This document shows, in pieces, positions 7,009 through 15,354 of a stretch of DNA of 21,335 bases. The stretch lies in NCBI GenBank assembly GCA_021158735.1, contig JAGGUC010000114.1, forward strand, positions 1 through 21,335, given 5' to 3'. The notes beneath the pieces are model-generated. The model did not search any database and was not told where the DNA came from. It was given only the letters and a program-made list of their open reading frames with translations. Source of the stretch: Desulfurococcales archaeon. GTDB lineage: Archaea; Thermoproteota; Thermoprotei_A; Sulfolobales; NBVN01. The translations under genes were made by a program, and so were the position numbers. The first letter of the stretch is position 1; the number at the start of each line of letters is the position of its first letter.

Positions 7009-7619
7009 GGAAGTACTATCTGAAGACACCCCTCAGAGACTGTGATGTGAAGAAACTGGCTGTCGGTGACGCAGTCTATGTGTCAGGTACTATCTGTACC
7101 TTACGTGATAGGGGGGCTAGAAGATTAGTTGAGGCTGTTAACAGGGGTGAGGCCCTGCCAGTTGACCTAAAAGGATCCCTAGTGTACCATGCGGGGCCAT
7201 TGGTTCGGAGGTGTGGTGAGTGGTGGGAGGTTGTTTCTGCTGGCCCGACGACAAGCACCAGGATGGAAGCCCACGACCCGAAGCTAATAGCTATGGGTGT
7301 TAAGGCAATCGTAGGTAAGGGGAGACTACTGGAAGGTACGAGGAGAGCATGTAGGGAATTCGGCGCCGTCTATATGCTGTATCCTGGTGGATGCGGGGCA
7401 TTAGCTGCTAAGTCAGTTAAGAAGGTACTAGCTGTTTACTGGCTGGACTTAGGCATGCCTGAGGCGCTGTGGGTGCTTGAAGTTAAGGACTTCGGCCCCC
7501 TGTACGTAGTCATAGATTGTGAAGGAAAGGATCTTCTAATGAACCACTACCTACGTGTTCGGGGGAGACGTAATAAGCTCGTCAGTAGGCTCAGGGAGGG
7601 TGTTGGAGTGCATTACTGA
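7005..7619 (+). CDS. Class I fumarate hydratase, beta subunit
   Basis: C-terminal subunit of the two-subunit fumarase. It contains YYLKTPL and VGDAVYVSGTI near the start, HAGPLV, SAGPTTSTRMEAH (substrate binding) and YPGGCGALAAK, all typical of the beta family. About 205 residues, the usual length. The GTG at 7005 overlaps the alpha stop as GTGA and gives the family N-terminus VRKYYLKTPL; upstream GTGs at 6993 and 7002 are also in frame. The two subunits work as one enzyme in the oxidative or reductive TCA pathway. Tartrate dehydratase beta is the main alternative. Confidence 0.88.
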   Translation: MRKYYLKTPLRDCDVKKLAVGDAVYVSGTICTLRDRGARRLVEAVNRGEALPVDLKGSLVYHAGPLVRRCGEWWEVVSAGPTTSTRMEAHDPKLIAMGVKAIVGKGRLLEGTRRACREFGAVYMLYPGGCGALAAKSVKKVLAVYWLDLGMPEALWVLEVKDFGPLYVVIDCEGKDLLMNHYLRVRGRRNKLVSRLREGVGVHY

Positions 7620-7654
7620 GCTACTTAAGTAAAGGTAAAAAATATTTTATGTTC
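7620..7654. terminator. AT-rich gap between convergent genes
   Basis: Only 35 bases separate the convergent fumarase beta and M55 genes. On the minus strand the gap has a run of six T, and on the plus strand ATATTTTATGTT, which fits poly-U-dependent archaeal termination in both directions. No stable hairpin is seen. Confidence 0.35.
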
Positions 7655-8506
7655 TTACTCGGAGAGCTTAGCTTTAATGCTCTCGATTCCTGCTGCAATA
7701 AGCGCTAATACCTCAATAACATTATACGCCTCAATGATATCTCTTGCCACATACTTTAAGGTGTATGCATCGACCCTCTCAATGCCTGGCACCGCCTCAG
7801 CAGCGTCCGCGTGTTCTGCCGACCTCATGGCCGCCTCCAGAGTTACTGGGCCATCTACCTTCAGTGGCTTAGCCGACCCGTCCTTTAACTTCTTGACTGC
7901 TCTACTAATCCCGCCTCTGAGTTCCTGAAGGAACTTCTGCAGTGGCTCCATAACTGCTGATGTTCTGGCTAGTGAGCGCTTGGCTAGGACGTACTCAGCC
8001 CAGGGGGTGCGCTGGGCGACCTCCTCACGGAGCTTGTCATCGCCAGCAACAAGTATGACTGGGACTCCGTACTGACCAGCTACTAGCGCATTTACGTAGA
8101 ACTCACTTGCTTTCTCACCATTAATCCTTAGCTCATGGAATGCTGCACTACTGTATGTATGGTCTAATACACTGCGGACTGTGCCAGCGCATGAATGGTA
8201 CCCTAAGAATAGAGTTGCACTGAACCCCTCGCTAATACATGGCACCATTGATAGAGGCCTCGGAAAGCCCCTGACAAGCCTAACGTAGTCAGGCATTTCA
8301 TCGTAGACTACGGTACCCATATGTCCGTGGCTGTCAGCAACCCATACCTCAGTAAACCCCTCAGACTTCAGTACTTCAGCAGTGACCTTAGCCACTTCGG
8401 TCATGATCTTCCTTAATTCAGCAAAGGCTGAGTACTTAGGTACTACCTGAGTAAAACTGTAGATACCGGGAAGCCCCTCAGCATCTATTGAGACCAGCAC
8501 TTTCAT
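7655..8506 (-). CDS. M55 family D-aminopeptidase-like protein (DppA)
   Basis: Resembles DppA, a self-compartmentalising zinc D-aminopeptidase. Metal-site motifs typical of M55 are visible: SIDAEG near the N-terminus (Asp and Glu ligands), ADSHGH, GYHSCAGT followed by HTYS, and VPVILVAGDD. Usual family length, no signal peptide, so cytoplasmic. I chose ATG 8506 because GGTG lies eight bases upstream; a TTG at 8518 is also in frame. It lies on the same strand 85 bases after hicd but probably has its own promoter (an AT-rich TATA-like run around 8538-8550). Substrate not readable; D-amino-acid dipeptide or cell-envelope peptide turnover is likely. Confidence 0.82.
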   Translation of the reverse strand: MKVLVSIDAEGLPGIYSFTQVVPKYSAFAELRKIMTEVAKVTAEVLKSEGFTEVWVADSHGHMGTVVYDEMPDYVRLVRGFPRPLSMVPCISEGFSATLFLGYHSCAGTVRSVLDHTYSSAAFHELRINGEKASEFYVNALVAGQYGVPVILVAGDDKLREEVAQRTPWAEYVLAKRSLARTSAVMEPLQKFLQELRGGISRAVKKLKDGSAKPLKVDGPVTLEAAMRSAEHADAAEAVPGIERVDAYTLKYVARDIIEAYNVIEVLALIAAGIESIKAKLSE

Positions 8507-8591
8507 AGACTGCACCAAGTAAATATATACGTACGGGATACAAAATACTTACCTGTTAGGAATTCATTGCTGACGTGCTACAAATAGAGAA

Positions 8592-9623
8592 CTACCCTTC
8601 AGGCTGAAGTAACTTAAGTATTGCCTCTACAACATCATTAGTTGATGACGAACCCCCTAAGTCTGGCGTCAGAGCCCTTCCCTCCTCAACAACTTCTCTT
8701 ACAGCTTCACCGATCTCCACTGCTCTACTCACTAAGTAGTCATCGCTGTGCATTGTTCCCAAGTACTTCAGCATGAGGGTGAGTGCCGTGACAGCGCCTA
8801 CAGGGTTAGCTACTCCCCTACCAGCTATGTCGGGTGCTGACCCATGCACTGGTTCGAAGACAGCTACTCCATCACCTATCTGGGCTGACCCACAGAGCCC
8901 TAGGCTCCCTACTAAGCCAGCTGCTAGGTCACTCAGTATGTCCCCGTACAGGTTGGGGGTTACTAAGACCTCGAACCTCTCAGGCTCCTTAATCATGTAG
9001 TAGGCTGCAGCATCAACAAAGACGTCGCTGGCCTCAATCCTAGGGTACTTCTTAGAGGTCTCGAAGAACACCTCCCTGAACAGTCCGTCACTGACTTTGA
9101 GTATGTTGGCCTTATGTACTGCGGTAACCTTCCTGAAGCCCTCGACCAATGCGTACCTAAAGGAGAACTCGATCACCTTCTTGCATCCGGACCTAGTGAT
9201 CACTCTGGTTGATAGGGCTACGTCCCTGAACCTACCCTCAACACTGCGGTACAAGCCCTCAGTGTTCTCCCTAACTATGGTGAAGTTTAGGTCCTTAAGT
9301 GACACCCCTCTAAAGCTTCTGAAGGGCCTCACATTAGCGTAAAGGCCTAGCTCCTGCCTCAACATAACGTTAATACTCCTGTACGTTCCCGGCCCGGGTA
9401 GAGTTGTTAGCGGCCCCTTAATGGCAGCTCCCAAGGACTTAATCGTATCTATTGCGCCGTCCTCCACGGGCTTGCCTGACTTCTTAAAGTACCCGTATCC
9501 AGCGCTGATCCTCACTAACTCAAAATCCCTGTCGACCGCCTGCAGAAGCTTCAGTGCTGCACCTACTACCTCAGGCCCTATTCCATCACCTTCTATGACC
9601 CCTACCCTATACCTCCTCACCAT
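8592..9623 (-). CDS. hicd: Homoisocitrate dehydrogenase
   Basis: Member of the isocitrate/isopropylmalate/homoisocitrate beta-decarboxylating dehydrogenases, 343 residues. Conserved marks: GDGIGPEV at the N-terminus, LRQELGLYANVRP (substrate Arg), TIVRENTEGLY, the NLYGDILSDLAAGLVGSLG metal-binding stretch and EPVHGSAPDIAG. It should convert homoisocitrate to 2-oxoadipate with NAD. Sequence alone cannot exclude isopropylmalate or isocitrate as substrate; its position as last gene of lysS-lysT-lysU decides for lysine synthesis. The ATG at 9623 overlaps the end of lysU by seven bases. Confidence 0.87.
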   Translation of the reverse strand: MVRRYRVGVIEGDGIGPEVVGAALKLLQAVDRDFELVRISAGYGYFKKSGKPVEDGAIDTIKSLGAAIKGPLTTLPGPGTYRSINVMLRQELGLYANVRPFRSFRGVSLKDLNFTIVRENTEGLYRSVEGRFRDVALSTRVITRSGCKKVIEFSFRYALVEGFRKVTAVHKANILKVSDGLFREVFFETSKKYPRIEASDVFVDAAAYYMIKEPERFEVLVTPNLYGDILSDLAAGLVGSLGLCGSAQIGDGVAVFEPVHGSAPDIAGRGVANPVGAVTALTLMLKYLGTMHSDDYLVSRAVEIGEAVREVVEEGRALTPDLGGSSSTNDVVEAILKLLQPEG

Positions 9624-10129
9624 GGTAGACTACCGTACTTCCTGATGTACTCGATAATGCCCCCACATCTTATTACTTCAAGTATCTCCTTCGGGTAAGG
9701 TTTGAAGCGCTCCTGCACATCCTTGCTCTCGTTAGTAATGACGCCTTCTTCTAGATTTACTGAGATGATGTCACCATCCTCAGTAATTCTTGGTACTAAG
9801 GTAGCTGTGATTACTGGCAGCCCTATGTTGGTAGCATTCCTGAAAAATATTCTAGCAAAGCTCTCTGCTACTACAGCACCTACACCGACCAGCTTAAGAA
9901 GTCTAGGCGCGTGCTCTCTACTAGACCCCATCCCGAAGTTCCTGCCAGCAACCAATACATCGCCCTCCCTGACCTTCTCATGGAATCCCGGGATCACCTC
10001 CTTAAAGACGTACGGGATCATGCCCTCTAGACTTGATATTGACTTGAACTTATACTTACCTGATATTATGTGGTCCGTACTGATGTTGTTACCGAGCTTC
10101 CAGGCCCTACCCCTTATTCTAAGACCCAT
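9617..10129 (-). CDS. lysU: Homoaconitase small subunit
   Basis: Swivel-domain subunit of the aconitase family (LeuD/HacB type), 170 residues from ATG 10129. Motifs are WKLGNNISTDHIISGKY at the N-terminus (substrate-specificity loop) and AGRNFGMGSSREHAPRLL. With LysT it isomerises homocitrate to homoisocitrate through homoaconitate. GAGGTGG, overlapping the lysT stop, lies just before the ATG; a GTG three codons upstream (10138) is less likely. Isopropylmalate isomerase is the alternative; operon context favours homoaconitase. Confidence 0.87.
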   Translation of the reverse strand: MGLRIRGRAWKLGNNISTDHIISGKYKFKSISSLEGMIPYVFKEVIPGFHEKVREGDVLVAGRNFGMGSSREHAPRLLKLVGVGAVVAESFARIFFRNATNIGLPVITATLVPRITEDGDIISVNLEEGVITNESKDVQERFKPYPKEILEVIRCGGIIEYIRKYGSLPW

Positions 10130-10139
10130 GAGTACCACC

Positions 10140-11402
10140 TCAACTAAGGTACTTCTTAGGGTTAACTATCCTACCCTCGACAGCCGCTGCAGCTGCCGTG
10201 GCGGGAGAGGCCAGGTAGACCTTACTGTCCCTGTGACCCATCCTGCCAACAAAGTTTCTGTTACTTGTTGAGACAGCTACCTCACCAGGCCCTAGAAGTC
10301 CTAGGTGGGCACCTATGCAGGGGCCGCAGGTTGAGTGAGCTATGAAGCACCCTGCCTCAGCTAAGACCTCTAGGACGCCGTCTCTAAGCAACTCTAAGAA
10401 TACCTTACGTGACGCAGGTATTGCGACACACCTAACACCTTCCTTCACCCTCCTTCCCTTAAGAATCTTGGCAGCCAGCAGGAAGTCCTCGTACCTGCCG
10501 TTCGTGCAGGACCCGATGAACACCTGATCTACCTCAGTACCCTCTACCTCACTAACCTCCCTAACATTGTCTACGTTAGGTGGTGCAGCTACCTGAGGCT
10601 CCAGCTTACTTAAGTTAAAGTTCAGTTCGTCCTTATACTCAGCTCCCGGATCAGCGCTAAGCTCATCGCCATTGTCAGCACCGTAGATTCTGAGCCAGCT
10701 CGCCAGTACCTCATCGGCTGGGAAGAGCCCTGCCTTAGCTCCTACCTCAACACACATATTGCTTATTGTCATTCTGGACTCGACTGAGAGGTGCTTTAAT
10801 GCTGTCCCCTGGAACTCAGCGGCAAGGTATGTCAGGCCGTCGGCTCTGACATTTCCAATTATGTTCAGAATTACGTCCTTGCTGGTGACCCACGGCTTGA
10901 GTTTCCCATCAAGTAGTACCTTAATTGACTCAGGAATCCTTAGCCATATCTTACCTAGCGCGAAAGCTATTGCTATGTCCGTGCTGCCCACGCCTGTGGC
11001 AAAAGCTGATAGAGCACCCAGCGTTACTGTGTGGCTGTCCGCGCCAACTACTACGGCTCCAGGGCGCACCAACCCGCTCTCAGCAACAACTTGGTGGCAT
11101 ATGCCCTCACCCACATCAAATAACCTGACACCGAACTCTCTGGCGAACGACCTAAGTTGCTCATGAACCTTAGCCACCTCTACATTCGGTGGTGGTGACG
11201 CGTGATCGATAACCAGCAGTACTTTAGAGGGATCGTGCACCCTGTATAGTCTCTCATTCTCCTTCATAACCTTAATGGCCAGCGGTGCAGTCCCGTCATG
11301 AGCGTACGCCAAGTCAGCATCAATTACTATGAAATCCCCCGGACTTACTCTCCGCCCTACCTTAGCCGACAATATCTTCTCGGTCAGTGTCATGCCCGTC
11401 AT
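10140..11402 (-). CDS. lysT: Homoaconitase large subunit
   Basis: Catalytic [4Fe-4S] subunit of the LeuC/LysT aconitase branch, 420 residues, normal length. Visible motifs: DHASPPPN, GEGICHQVV, GADSHTVTLGALSAFATGVG, IGSCTNGR and HSTCGPCIGAHLG, the last two supplying three cluster cysteines. It acts with LysU in the homocitrate to homoisocitrate step. The first ATG (11402) abuts the lysS stop without a gap, and a GGGGTG in the lysS end serves as ribosome binding site; a second ATG follows three codons later. Confidence 0.9.
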   Translation of the reverse strand: MTGMTLTEKILSAKVGRRVSPGDFIVIDADLAYAHDGTAPLAIKVMKENERLYRVHDPSKVLLVIDHASPPPNVEVAKVHEQLRSFAREFGVRLFDVGEGICHQVVAESGLVRPGAVVVGADSHTVTLGALSAFATGVGSTDIAIAFALGKIWLRIPESIKVLLDGKLKPWVTSKDVILNIIGNVRADGLTYLAAEFQGTALKHLSVESRMTISNMCVEVGAKAGLFPADEVLASWLRIYGADNGDELSADPGAEYKDELNFNLSKLEPQVAAPPNVDNVREVSEVEGTEVDQVFIGSCTNGRYEDFLLAAKILKGRRVKEGVRCVAIPASRKVFLELLRDGVLEVLAEAGCFIAHSTCGPCIGAHLGLLGPGEVAVSTSNRNFVGRMGHRDSKVYLASPATAAAAAVEGRIVNPKKYLS

Positions 11403-12728
11403 TTAGGACACCCCATTCCTCACAGCAGTATCTCTGACTTCTGGGAAGTACTTAATAATTATCTCAAGTACTTCTTCATCATTAAGCGAAGTCCTTAAGG
11501 AATCTTCTTGAAATAATTTAAGCACGTCACTGTAGGCCTTCTCAACCCTCGGGTCCTTCTTGAGCTCTTTAATCCTCTGTGGGTCAACTCTCCCTCCGTC
11601 CAGTCGCGTTGCTACCCAGAGAGCTATAGCTGACTTCCCGGAGTATGGATTTATCGATATAGTGTACGGTACCCCAAGCACTTCTACAGGGTTGAAGGGA
11701 AGGTAGACCTTAGGGTTCTTGATTAGGCCGTCAATATGTATTCCTGCCTTAGTTCTGAAGGCGTTCTCACCTAGTAAGGGGTGGAATTCAGGCACCCTGA
11801 AGCCCATTGATTTCAGGAGTTCGGCTGCATCCTTAATAGCTCTTAAGTTTGCCGTACCGTCATCACCCCTAATACCTACGTAGTGAACCAGCATAACTTC
11901 TAGGGGGCAGTTACCTGCCCTCTCACCTATTCCTAGTAGCGTGCAGTTGGATGACCTAGCACCGTAGAGCCATGCAACTAAGTGATTAGCAACTACGAGG
12001 CCTAGGTCATTGTGTCCGTGGAACTCTATCCACCCACCAGGTACTCCCGCCTCCTCCATGATGTACTTAAGGACTGCGGGCACACCCCTTGGCGGCGGGA
12101 CGTCAGGGAATGGCAATCCCAGACCTAAGGTGTCAGCTAACTTGATCCTGACAGGCACGCCATACCTCTCACTGAGCTTCATCAGCCTTCTTGCCAAGGG
12201 CAACACGTTCTTCTCGGGGTCAGCGCGGGTGAAGTCCTCGAGAGTACTCATGACTTCGATCCCGGACTTCAGAGCTTCCTCAACAACCCTCACGTACTTC
12301 TCGATGGCTGACTCACGGCTCATACCTAACTTAAAGTATATCTGATAGTCGGAGATCGAGCTTAAGATCACGGCCTTGTCAAGCCCTGCGTCCTTGACTA
12401 GCTTAAGGTCACTGAATGAAGCCCTGATCCACGCTACTGGCTTAGGGTACTTGAACCCTAACTCCTTGATTTTAGAGACGAGTTTCCTGTCCTTATGAGT
12501 GTACAGAAACAGCTCCGTGGTCTCTATTGCACCGCTCCCGCCTAGCTTGGCCAGCACTTCATAGATCTTGAGGCCCTCATCAACCGTGAAGGACCTCCAC
12601 CCCTGCTGCCCATCTCTGAGCGTGGTGTCCGTTACAACTATGTTCGTATTCCTACTGTTGAGTCTGGGAGGGTGGGTGAACGGGAACAGATCCTCGTAAA
12701 GCACTAGGTCATTACTCACATCACGCAC
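11403..12728 (-). CDS. lysS: Homocitrate synthase, Re-citrate-synthase-like
   Basis: An HMGL/DRE-TIM barrel condensing enzyme. The motif reads DTTLRDGQQGWRSFTVDEG, followed by TELFLYTHKDRK, an HGHND metal-binding site and LLGIGERAGNCPLEVM. These variants match the Re-citrate synthase group more than classical homocitrate synthase (DTTLRDGEQ). The expected reaction, from operon context, is 2-oxoglutarate + acetyl-CoA to homocitrate, the first lysine step. The frame is open from GTG 12797, but a clear TATA box at 12751-12760 lies inside that extension. I therefore favour GTG 12728 (441 residues, probably leaderless) or GTG 12719. The residues before these do not look like the family. True citrate synthase activity, alone or as a side activity, cannot be excluded. 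Confidence 0.82.
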   Translation of the reverse strand: MRDVSNDLVLYEDLFPFTHPPRLNSRNTNIVVTDTTLRDGQQGWRSFTVDEGLKIYEVLAKLGGSGAIETTELFLYTHKDRKLVSKIKELGFKYPKPVAWIRASFSDLKLVKDAGLDKAVILSSISDYQIYFKLGMSRESAIEKYVRVVEEALKSGIEVMSTLEDFTRADPEKNVLPLARRLMKLSERYGVPVRIKLADTLGLGLPFPDVPPPRGVPAVLKYIMEEAGVPGGWIEFHGHNDLGLVVANHLVAWLYGARSSNCTLLGIGERAGNCPLEVMLVHYVGIRGDDGTANLRAIKDAAELLKSMGFRVPEFHPLLGENAFRTKAGIHIDGLIKNPKVYLPFNPVEVLGVPYTISINPYSGKSAIALWVATRLDGGRVDPQRIKELKKDPRVEKAYSDVLKLFQEDSLRTSLNDEEVLEIIIKYFPEVRDTAVRNGVS

Positions 12729-12750
12729 CGTGAGTACTTGGTGGTGCAGG

Positions 12751-12760
12751 GATAAAAAGA
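12751..12760 (-). promoter_or_regulatory. TATA box of the lysS-lysT-lysU-hicd operon
   Basis: On the minus strand the sequence reads TCTTTTTATC, a typical crenarchaeal TATA box. At the usual distance of about 26 bases, transcription would begin near 12729, right at GTG 12728, pointing to a leaderless lysS transcript. Confidence 0.6.
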
Positions 12761-12797
12761 AGGAAGGTAATGAAGTGCGAAAATAATTGATAATCAC

Positions 12798-12996
12798 CTT
12801 GACGGAAACAAAATTGATTCATGTATTCCAGGTGCGGATGCAGCACGTTCAAGAAAGATTTCATTTAGCCTAATGAAAAATCTCCCCAGCGAGTAAGAAA
12901 TCAGCATAGTCGCTGCTGAGTCAGTAAGTAATTATTGACTGAGTACTGCTTCACATTAGTAAAAACTAATTAGTTAGTGGACGCCTATTACCGCAG
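12798..12996. promoter_or_regulatory. lysM-lysS intergenic region with palindromes
   Basis: No gene is seen in these 199 bases. Three structures stand out. At 12820-12829 CATGTATTCC is the exact reverse complement of a 10-mer between lysY and lysW. At 12921-12942 there is an imperfect 22-bp palindrome (18 of 22 positions symmetric) centred on TAATTA. At 12955-12970 ATTAGT and ACTAAT form a 6-bp stem around AAAA, which on the minus strand lies just after lysM and shows a T-rich loop, so it may help termination. The first two are operator candidates for lysS. Confidence 0.4.
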
Positions 12997-13419
12997 TCAG
13001 CGCCATGCCCTGAGAATGATCATTGTGTTCGTTCCAGACACTCCGGGAACGGACCTTATCTTATCTATGCACCTATTGATAATGTCTATGCTCGGCGCCC
13101 TCAGGAGCACCAGTATGTCGTTTTCCCCAGTAATTTCATAAACTACCTCCACACCCTCTATCTTAATTATTTCTTTAGAGACCTCAGGGACGGGTTTCGG
13201 TGGTGCAGTCTTAACGAGCACTGCCGCCCTGACCTCATTTACTAGCTCATACTCGATAGTGAACTTCCTGATCACGTTCATTTTCCTCAACTTCTTGAGC
13301 CTCTTCCTGACAGCTGACTCACTAATACCTAGCTCCTCAGCCAACCTAGCATATGACATTCTGGCATTCTCCTTCAGCAACTTGAGTAGCTGGAGGTCTA
13401 TCTGATCTAACTCAACCAC
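12997..13419 (-). CDS. lysM: Lrp/AsnC-family lysine regulator
   Basis: A 140-residue Lrp-type regulator. An N-terminal winged helix-turn-helix (MSYARLAEELGISESAVRKR, starting about residue 20) is followed by a RAM ligand-binding domain with EGVEVVYEITGENDILVLLR. In Sulfolobus solfataricus the homologue LysM binds the lysW promoter and responds to lysine (known from the literature). Here it is the last gene behind lysY-lysZ, so it probably controls its own operon too. GTG 13419 gives the family start VELDQIDLQLL and has GAGGTG about six bases upstream; GTG 13428 is also in frame. It overlaps or abuts the lysZ stop. Confidence 0.85.
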   Translation of the reverse strand: MVELDQIDLQLLKLLKENARMSYARLAEELGISESAVRKRLKKLRKMNVIRKFTIEYELVNEVRAAVLVKTAPPKPVPEVSKEIIKIEGVEVVYEITGENDILVLLRAPSIDIINRCIDKIRSVPGVSGTNTMIILRAWR

Positions 13420-13421
13420 AC

Positions 13422-14222
13422 CTAACACCTCACAACCGTGCCGAAACCACTTAATGCTTGAGTTATGGGCCTCTGTACGAGGCCCGACGAAATAATAACT
13501 TTCTTAGTGCCTGACTCAAGCACTTCCCGTATCATTAATAACTTTCTATTCATCCCAAACCCTACCTTCTTAACTAACTCATCTATACTCCCCGCCTTAA
13601 TTTCCTTAACTAACTCTCCATCAACCAAAACACCGCTTACGTCGGTTAAGAAGACTAGCTCCTCAGCCTTGAGCGCCCTAGCTATCGCACAGGCACCCTG
13701 ATCCCCGTCAACATTCAGTAGTGTCCCGTCATCAGCAACAGCAACAGGTGCTACAACCACCACATACCCCATCCTTAAAAGAGACGTCACTAAGTCGGCG
13801 TTAACCCTCACAACCTTCCCCGTGAAACCTCCTTCAATAACTCGCTTCCTCCCCCTCTCATCAAGTACTAAGATCCTCTTCTTCCTCTCAGCAGTGAGGA
13901 GTCCTCCATCAGCACCAGAGAGCCCTACAGCGCTGACACCCAGCGACTTAAGGGCGGCAATCATCTCCTTGTTTATCTTGCCAGCCATAACCATTACGTA
14001 GACGTCGAGTTCATCTCTATCAGTGTACCTGCTCCTCACACCGCTGGGTGAGATAACGAATTTAGGTTCAATACCGAGCCTCCTCGAGTACTCGCTGACT
14101 ACATTACCCCCGCCATGCACCAATACGACGTCTAGTTCTCTAGAAACACTAGCTAGGTCCTCAAGGATCTCCCTCAAGTTCTTTGTTAAGGCCCTACCAC
14201 CAACCTTAACGACGAGAACCAA
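13422..14222 (-). CDS. lysZ: [LysW]-aminoadipate 6-kinase
   Basis: Amino acid kinase of the ArgB/LysZ family, 266 residues. KVGGRAL (K6, phosphate binding) and VHGGGN (35-40) are present, as are SRYTDRDELDVYVM, typical of the LysW-linked branch, and NVDGDQGACAIA. It phosphorylates the side-chain carboxylate of aminoadipate carried on LysW. The start is TTG 14222; GGAGGTTG lies upstream in the 14-base gap after lysY. In Sulfolobus the homologue also serves arginine synthesis with LysW-glutamate, so dual use is possible here. Confidence 0.9.
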   Translation of the reverse strand: MVLVVKVGGRALTKNLREILEDLASVSRELDVVLVHGGGNVVSEYSRRLGIEPKFVISPSGVRSRYTDRDELDVYVMVMAGKINKEMIAALKSLGVSAVGLSGADGGLLTAERKKRILVLDERGRKRVIEGGFTGKVVRVNADLVTSLLRMGYVVVVAPVAVADDGTLLNVDGDQGACAIARALKAEELVFLTDVSGVLVDGELVKEIKAGSIDELVKKVGFGMNRKLLMIREVLESGTKKVIISSGLVQRPITQALSGFGTVVRC

Positions 14223-14236
14223 GCCACTACAACCTC

Positions 14237-15289
14237 CTACACTGGTTTTAGCGGCGGGAACTTCAGTCCTTCGCCCTCAGGGAATCCTGCAGATATGTTA
14301 AATGCCTGAACCGCTTGGCCAGCAGCACCCTTAACAAGGTTGTCTATTGCTGAAAAAGATTTAATGACGCCTAACCTCTCCTCCACCGCGAAGCTCACGT
14401 CAGCGAAGTTACTGCCTATAACGTACTTAGGGTTCGGGTACTTGTGGGGGGAGTTACGTACCAGCCTTACGAAGGGCTCCCTACCGTAGGTCAGTGCGTA
14501 AGCCTTCATGAGATCCTTCGCACCAACTTCACCTGAAGCCCTCACGTAAGCTGTCGCCAGTACCCCCCTCACGCACGGCACTGCGTGCGGCGTTAATGAA
14601 ACACTGATCTCAGATCCGGTCACAGCCCCGAGCTCCTGCTCGACCTCAGCAACGTGTCTGTGGCCCTCAGCTGAATAAGGCCTCACACTACCCTCCCTCT
14701 CCGGGTGGTGGTCAGGCAGTGAGGGCTTAGAACCTGCCTCACTACTCCCTGCTTTAACGTCAATAACCACGAAGCTCAGGTCACCTACACCTCCCCTAGC
14801 AAGTGGGAGGAGCGCGAGTATTGAAGCTGTTGCATTACATCCTGGAACAGCTATTAGTTGCGCGTCCCTCAGCTCACTCCTCCGGAGCTCAGGCATCCCG
14901 TAGACAGCCTTCCTAAGGAGGTCGGGGTACGGGTGCTCGAACCCATACCAGTACCTGTAGGCTTGAGGGTTCTTAAGCCTGAAGTCAGCGCTTAAGTCAA
15001 TGACCTTCATTCCCACCTCAAGGAATGCAGGAACGTACTTCATTGACACACCATGTGGTAGTGAGAGGAATACCGCGTCAGCTCTCTCAGATATCAGGTC
15101 TGTATCTAGCTTACTGAACCGTAAGTCCCTGTAGACCCCTCTCAGATTGAAGTGTACGTAGTGAACAGGCCTCCCAACATGCTCTCTTGAAGTCGCTACA
15201 GTAACCTGAACTCCCCTATGTGTGGCTAGGAGTCTGAGCAGTTCACCGCCAGTATATCCTGAGGCACCTACTATAGCTACTCTAGTCAC
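14237..15289 (-). CDS. lysY: [LysW]-aminoadipate 6-phosphate reductase
   Basis: ArgC/LysY family NADPH-dependent reductase, 350 residues from GTG 15289. Marks: VAIVGASGYTGGELLRLL (nucleotide binding), SLPHGVS, IDLSADFRL, the catalytic Cys in AVPGCNATASIL (C155 if counted from TTG 15301) and HRHVAEVEQEL with the active-site His. It makes LysW-aminoadipate semialdehyde. Starts at TTG 15301 and GTG 15298, 15295 and 15289 are all possible; GGTGG at 15299-15295 favours 15289, which also gives the usual short N-terminus. It is the first gene of lysY-lysZ-lysM, divergent from lysW. Confidence 0.9.
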   Translation of the reverse strand: MTRVAIVGASGYTGGELLRLLATHRGVQVTVATSREHVGRPVHYVHFNLRGVYRDLRFSKLDTDLISERADAVFLSLPHGVSMKYVPAFLEVGMKVIDLSADFRLKNPQAYRYWYGFEHPYPDLLRKAVYGMPELRRSELRDAQLIAVPGCNATASILALLPLARGGVGDLSFVVIDVKAGSSEAGSKPSLPDHHPEREGSVRPYSAEGHRHVAEVEQELGAVTGSEISVSLTPHAVPCVRGVLATAYVRASGEVGAKDLMKAYALTYGREPFVRLVRNSPHKYPNPKYVIGSNFADVSFAVEERLGVIKSFSAIDNLVKGAAGQAVQAFNISAGFPEGEGLKFPPLKPV

Positions 15290-15329
15290 TATCACCACCA
15301 AAGCACTAGTGTTTAAAGTGGGGCAAGGT

Positions 15330-15341
15330 TTTTAAATATTA
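15330..15341 (-). promoter_or_regulatory. TATA box for lysY-lysZ-lysM
   Basis: On the minus strand AATATTTAAAAA lies about 45 bases upstream of GTG 15289. A transcript start near 15309 would leave a short leader that includes the GGTGG ribosome binding site. Confidence 0.5.
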
Positions 15342-15354
15342 AAAATTTTAGTTA

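Noticed and set aside
8592..12728. The four-gene set read as a leucine (isopropylmalate) operon or a TCA-cycle operon.
   Set aside because: The condensing enzyme is not LeuA-like, and the adjacent complete LysW-LysX-LysY-LysZ-LysJ-LysK-LysM set makes lysine synthesis the simplest reading; a TCA role is kept only as a question in the lysS finding.
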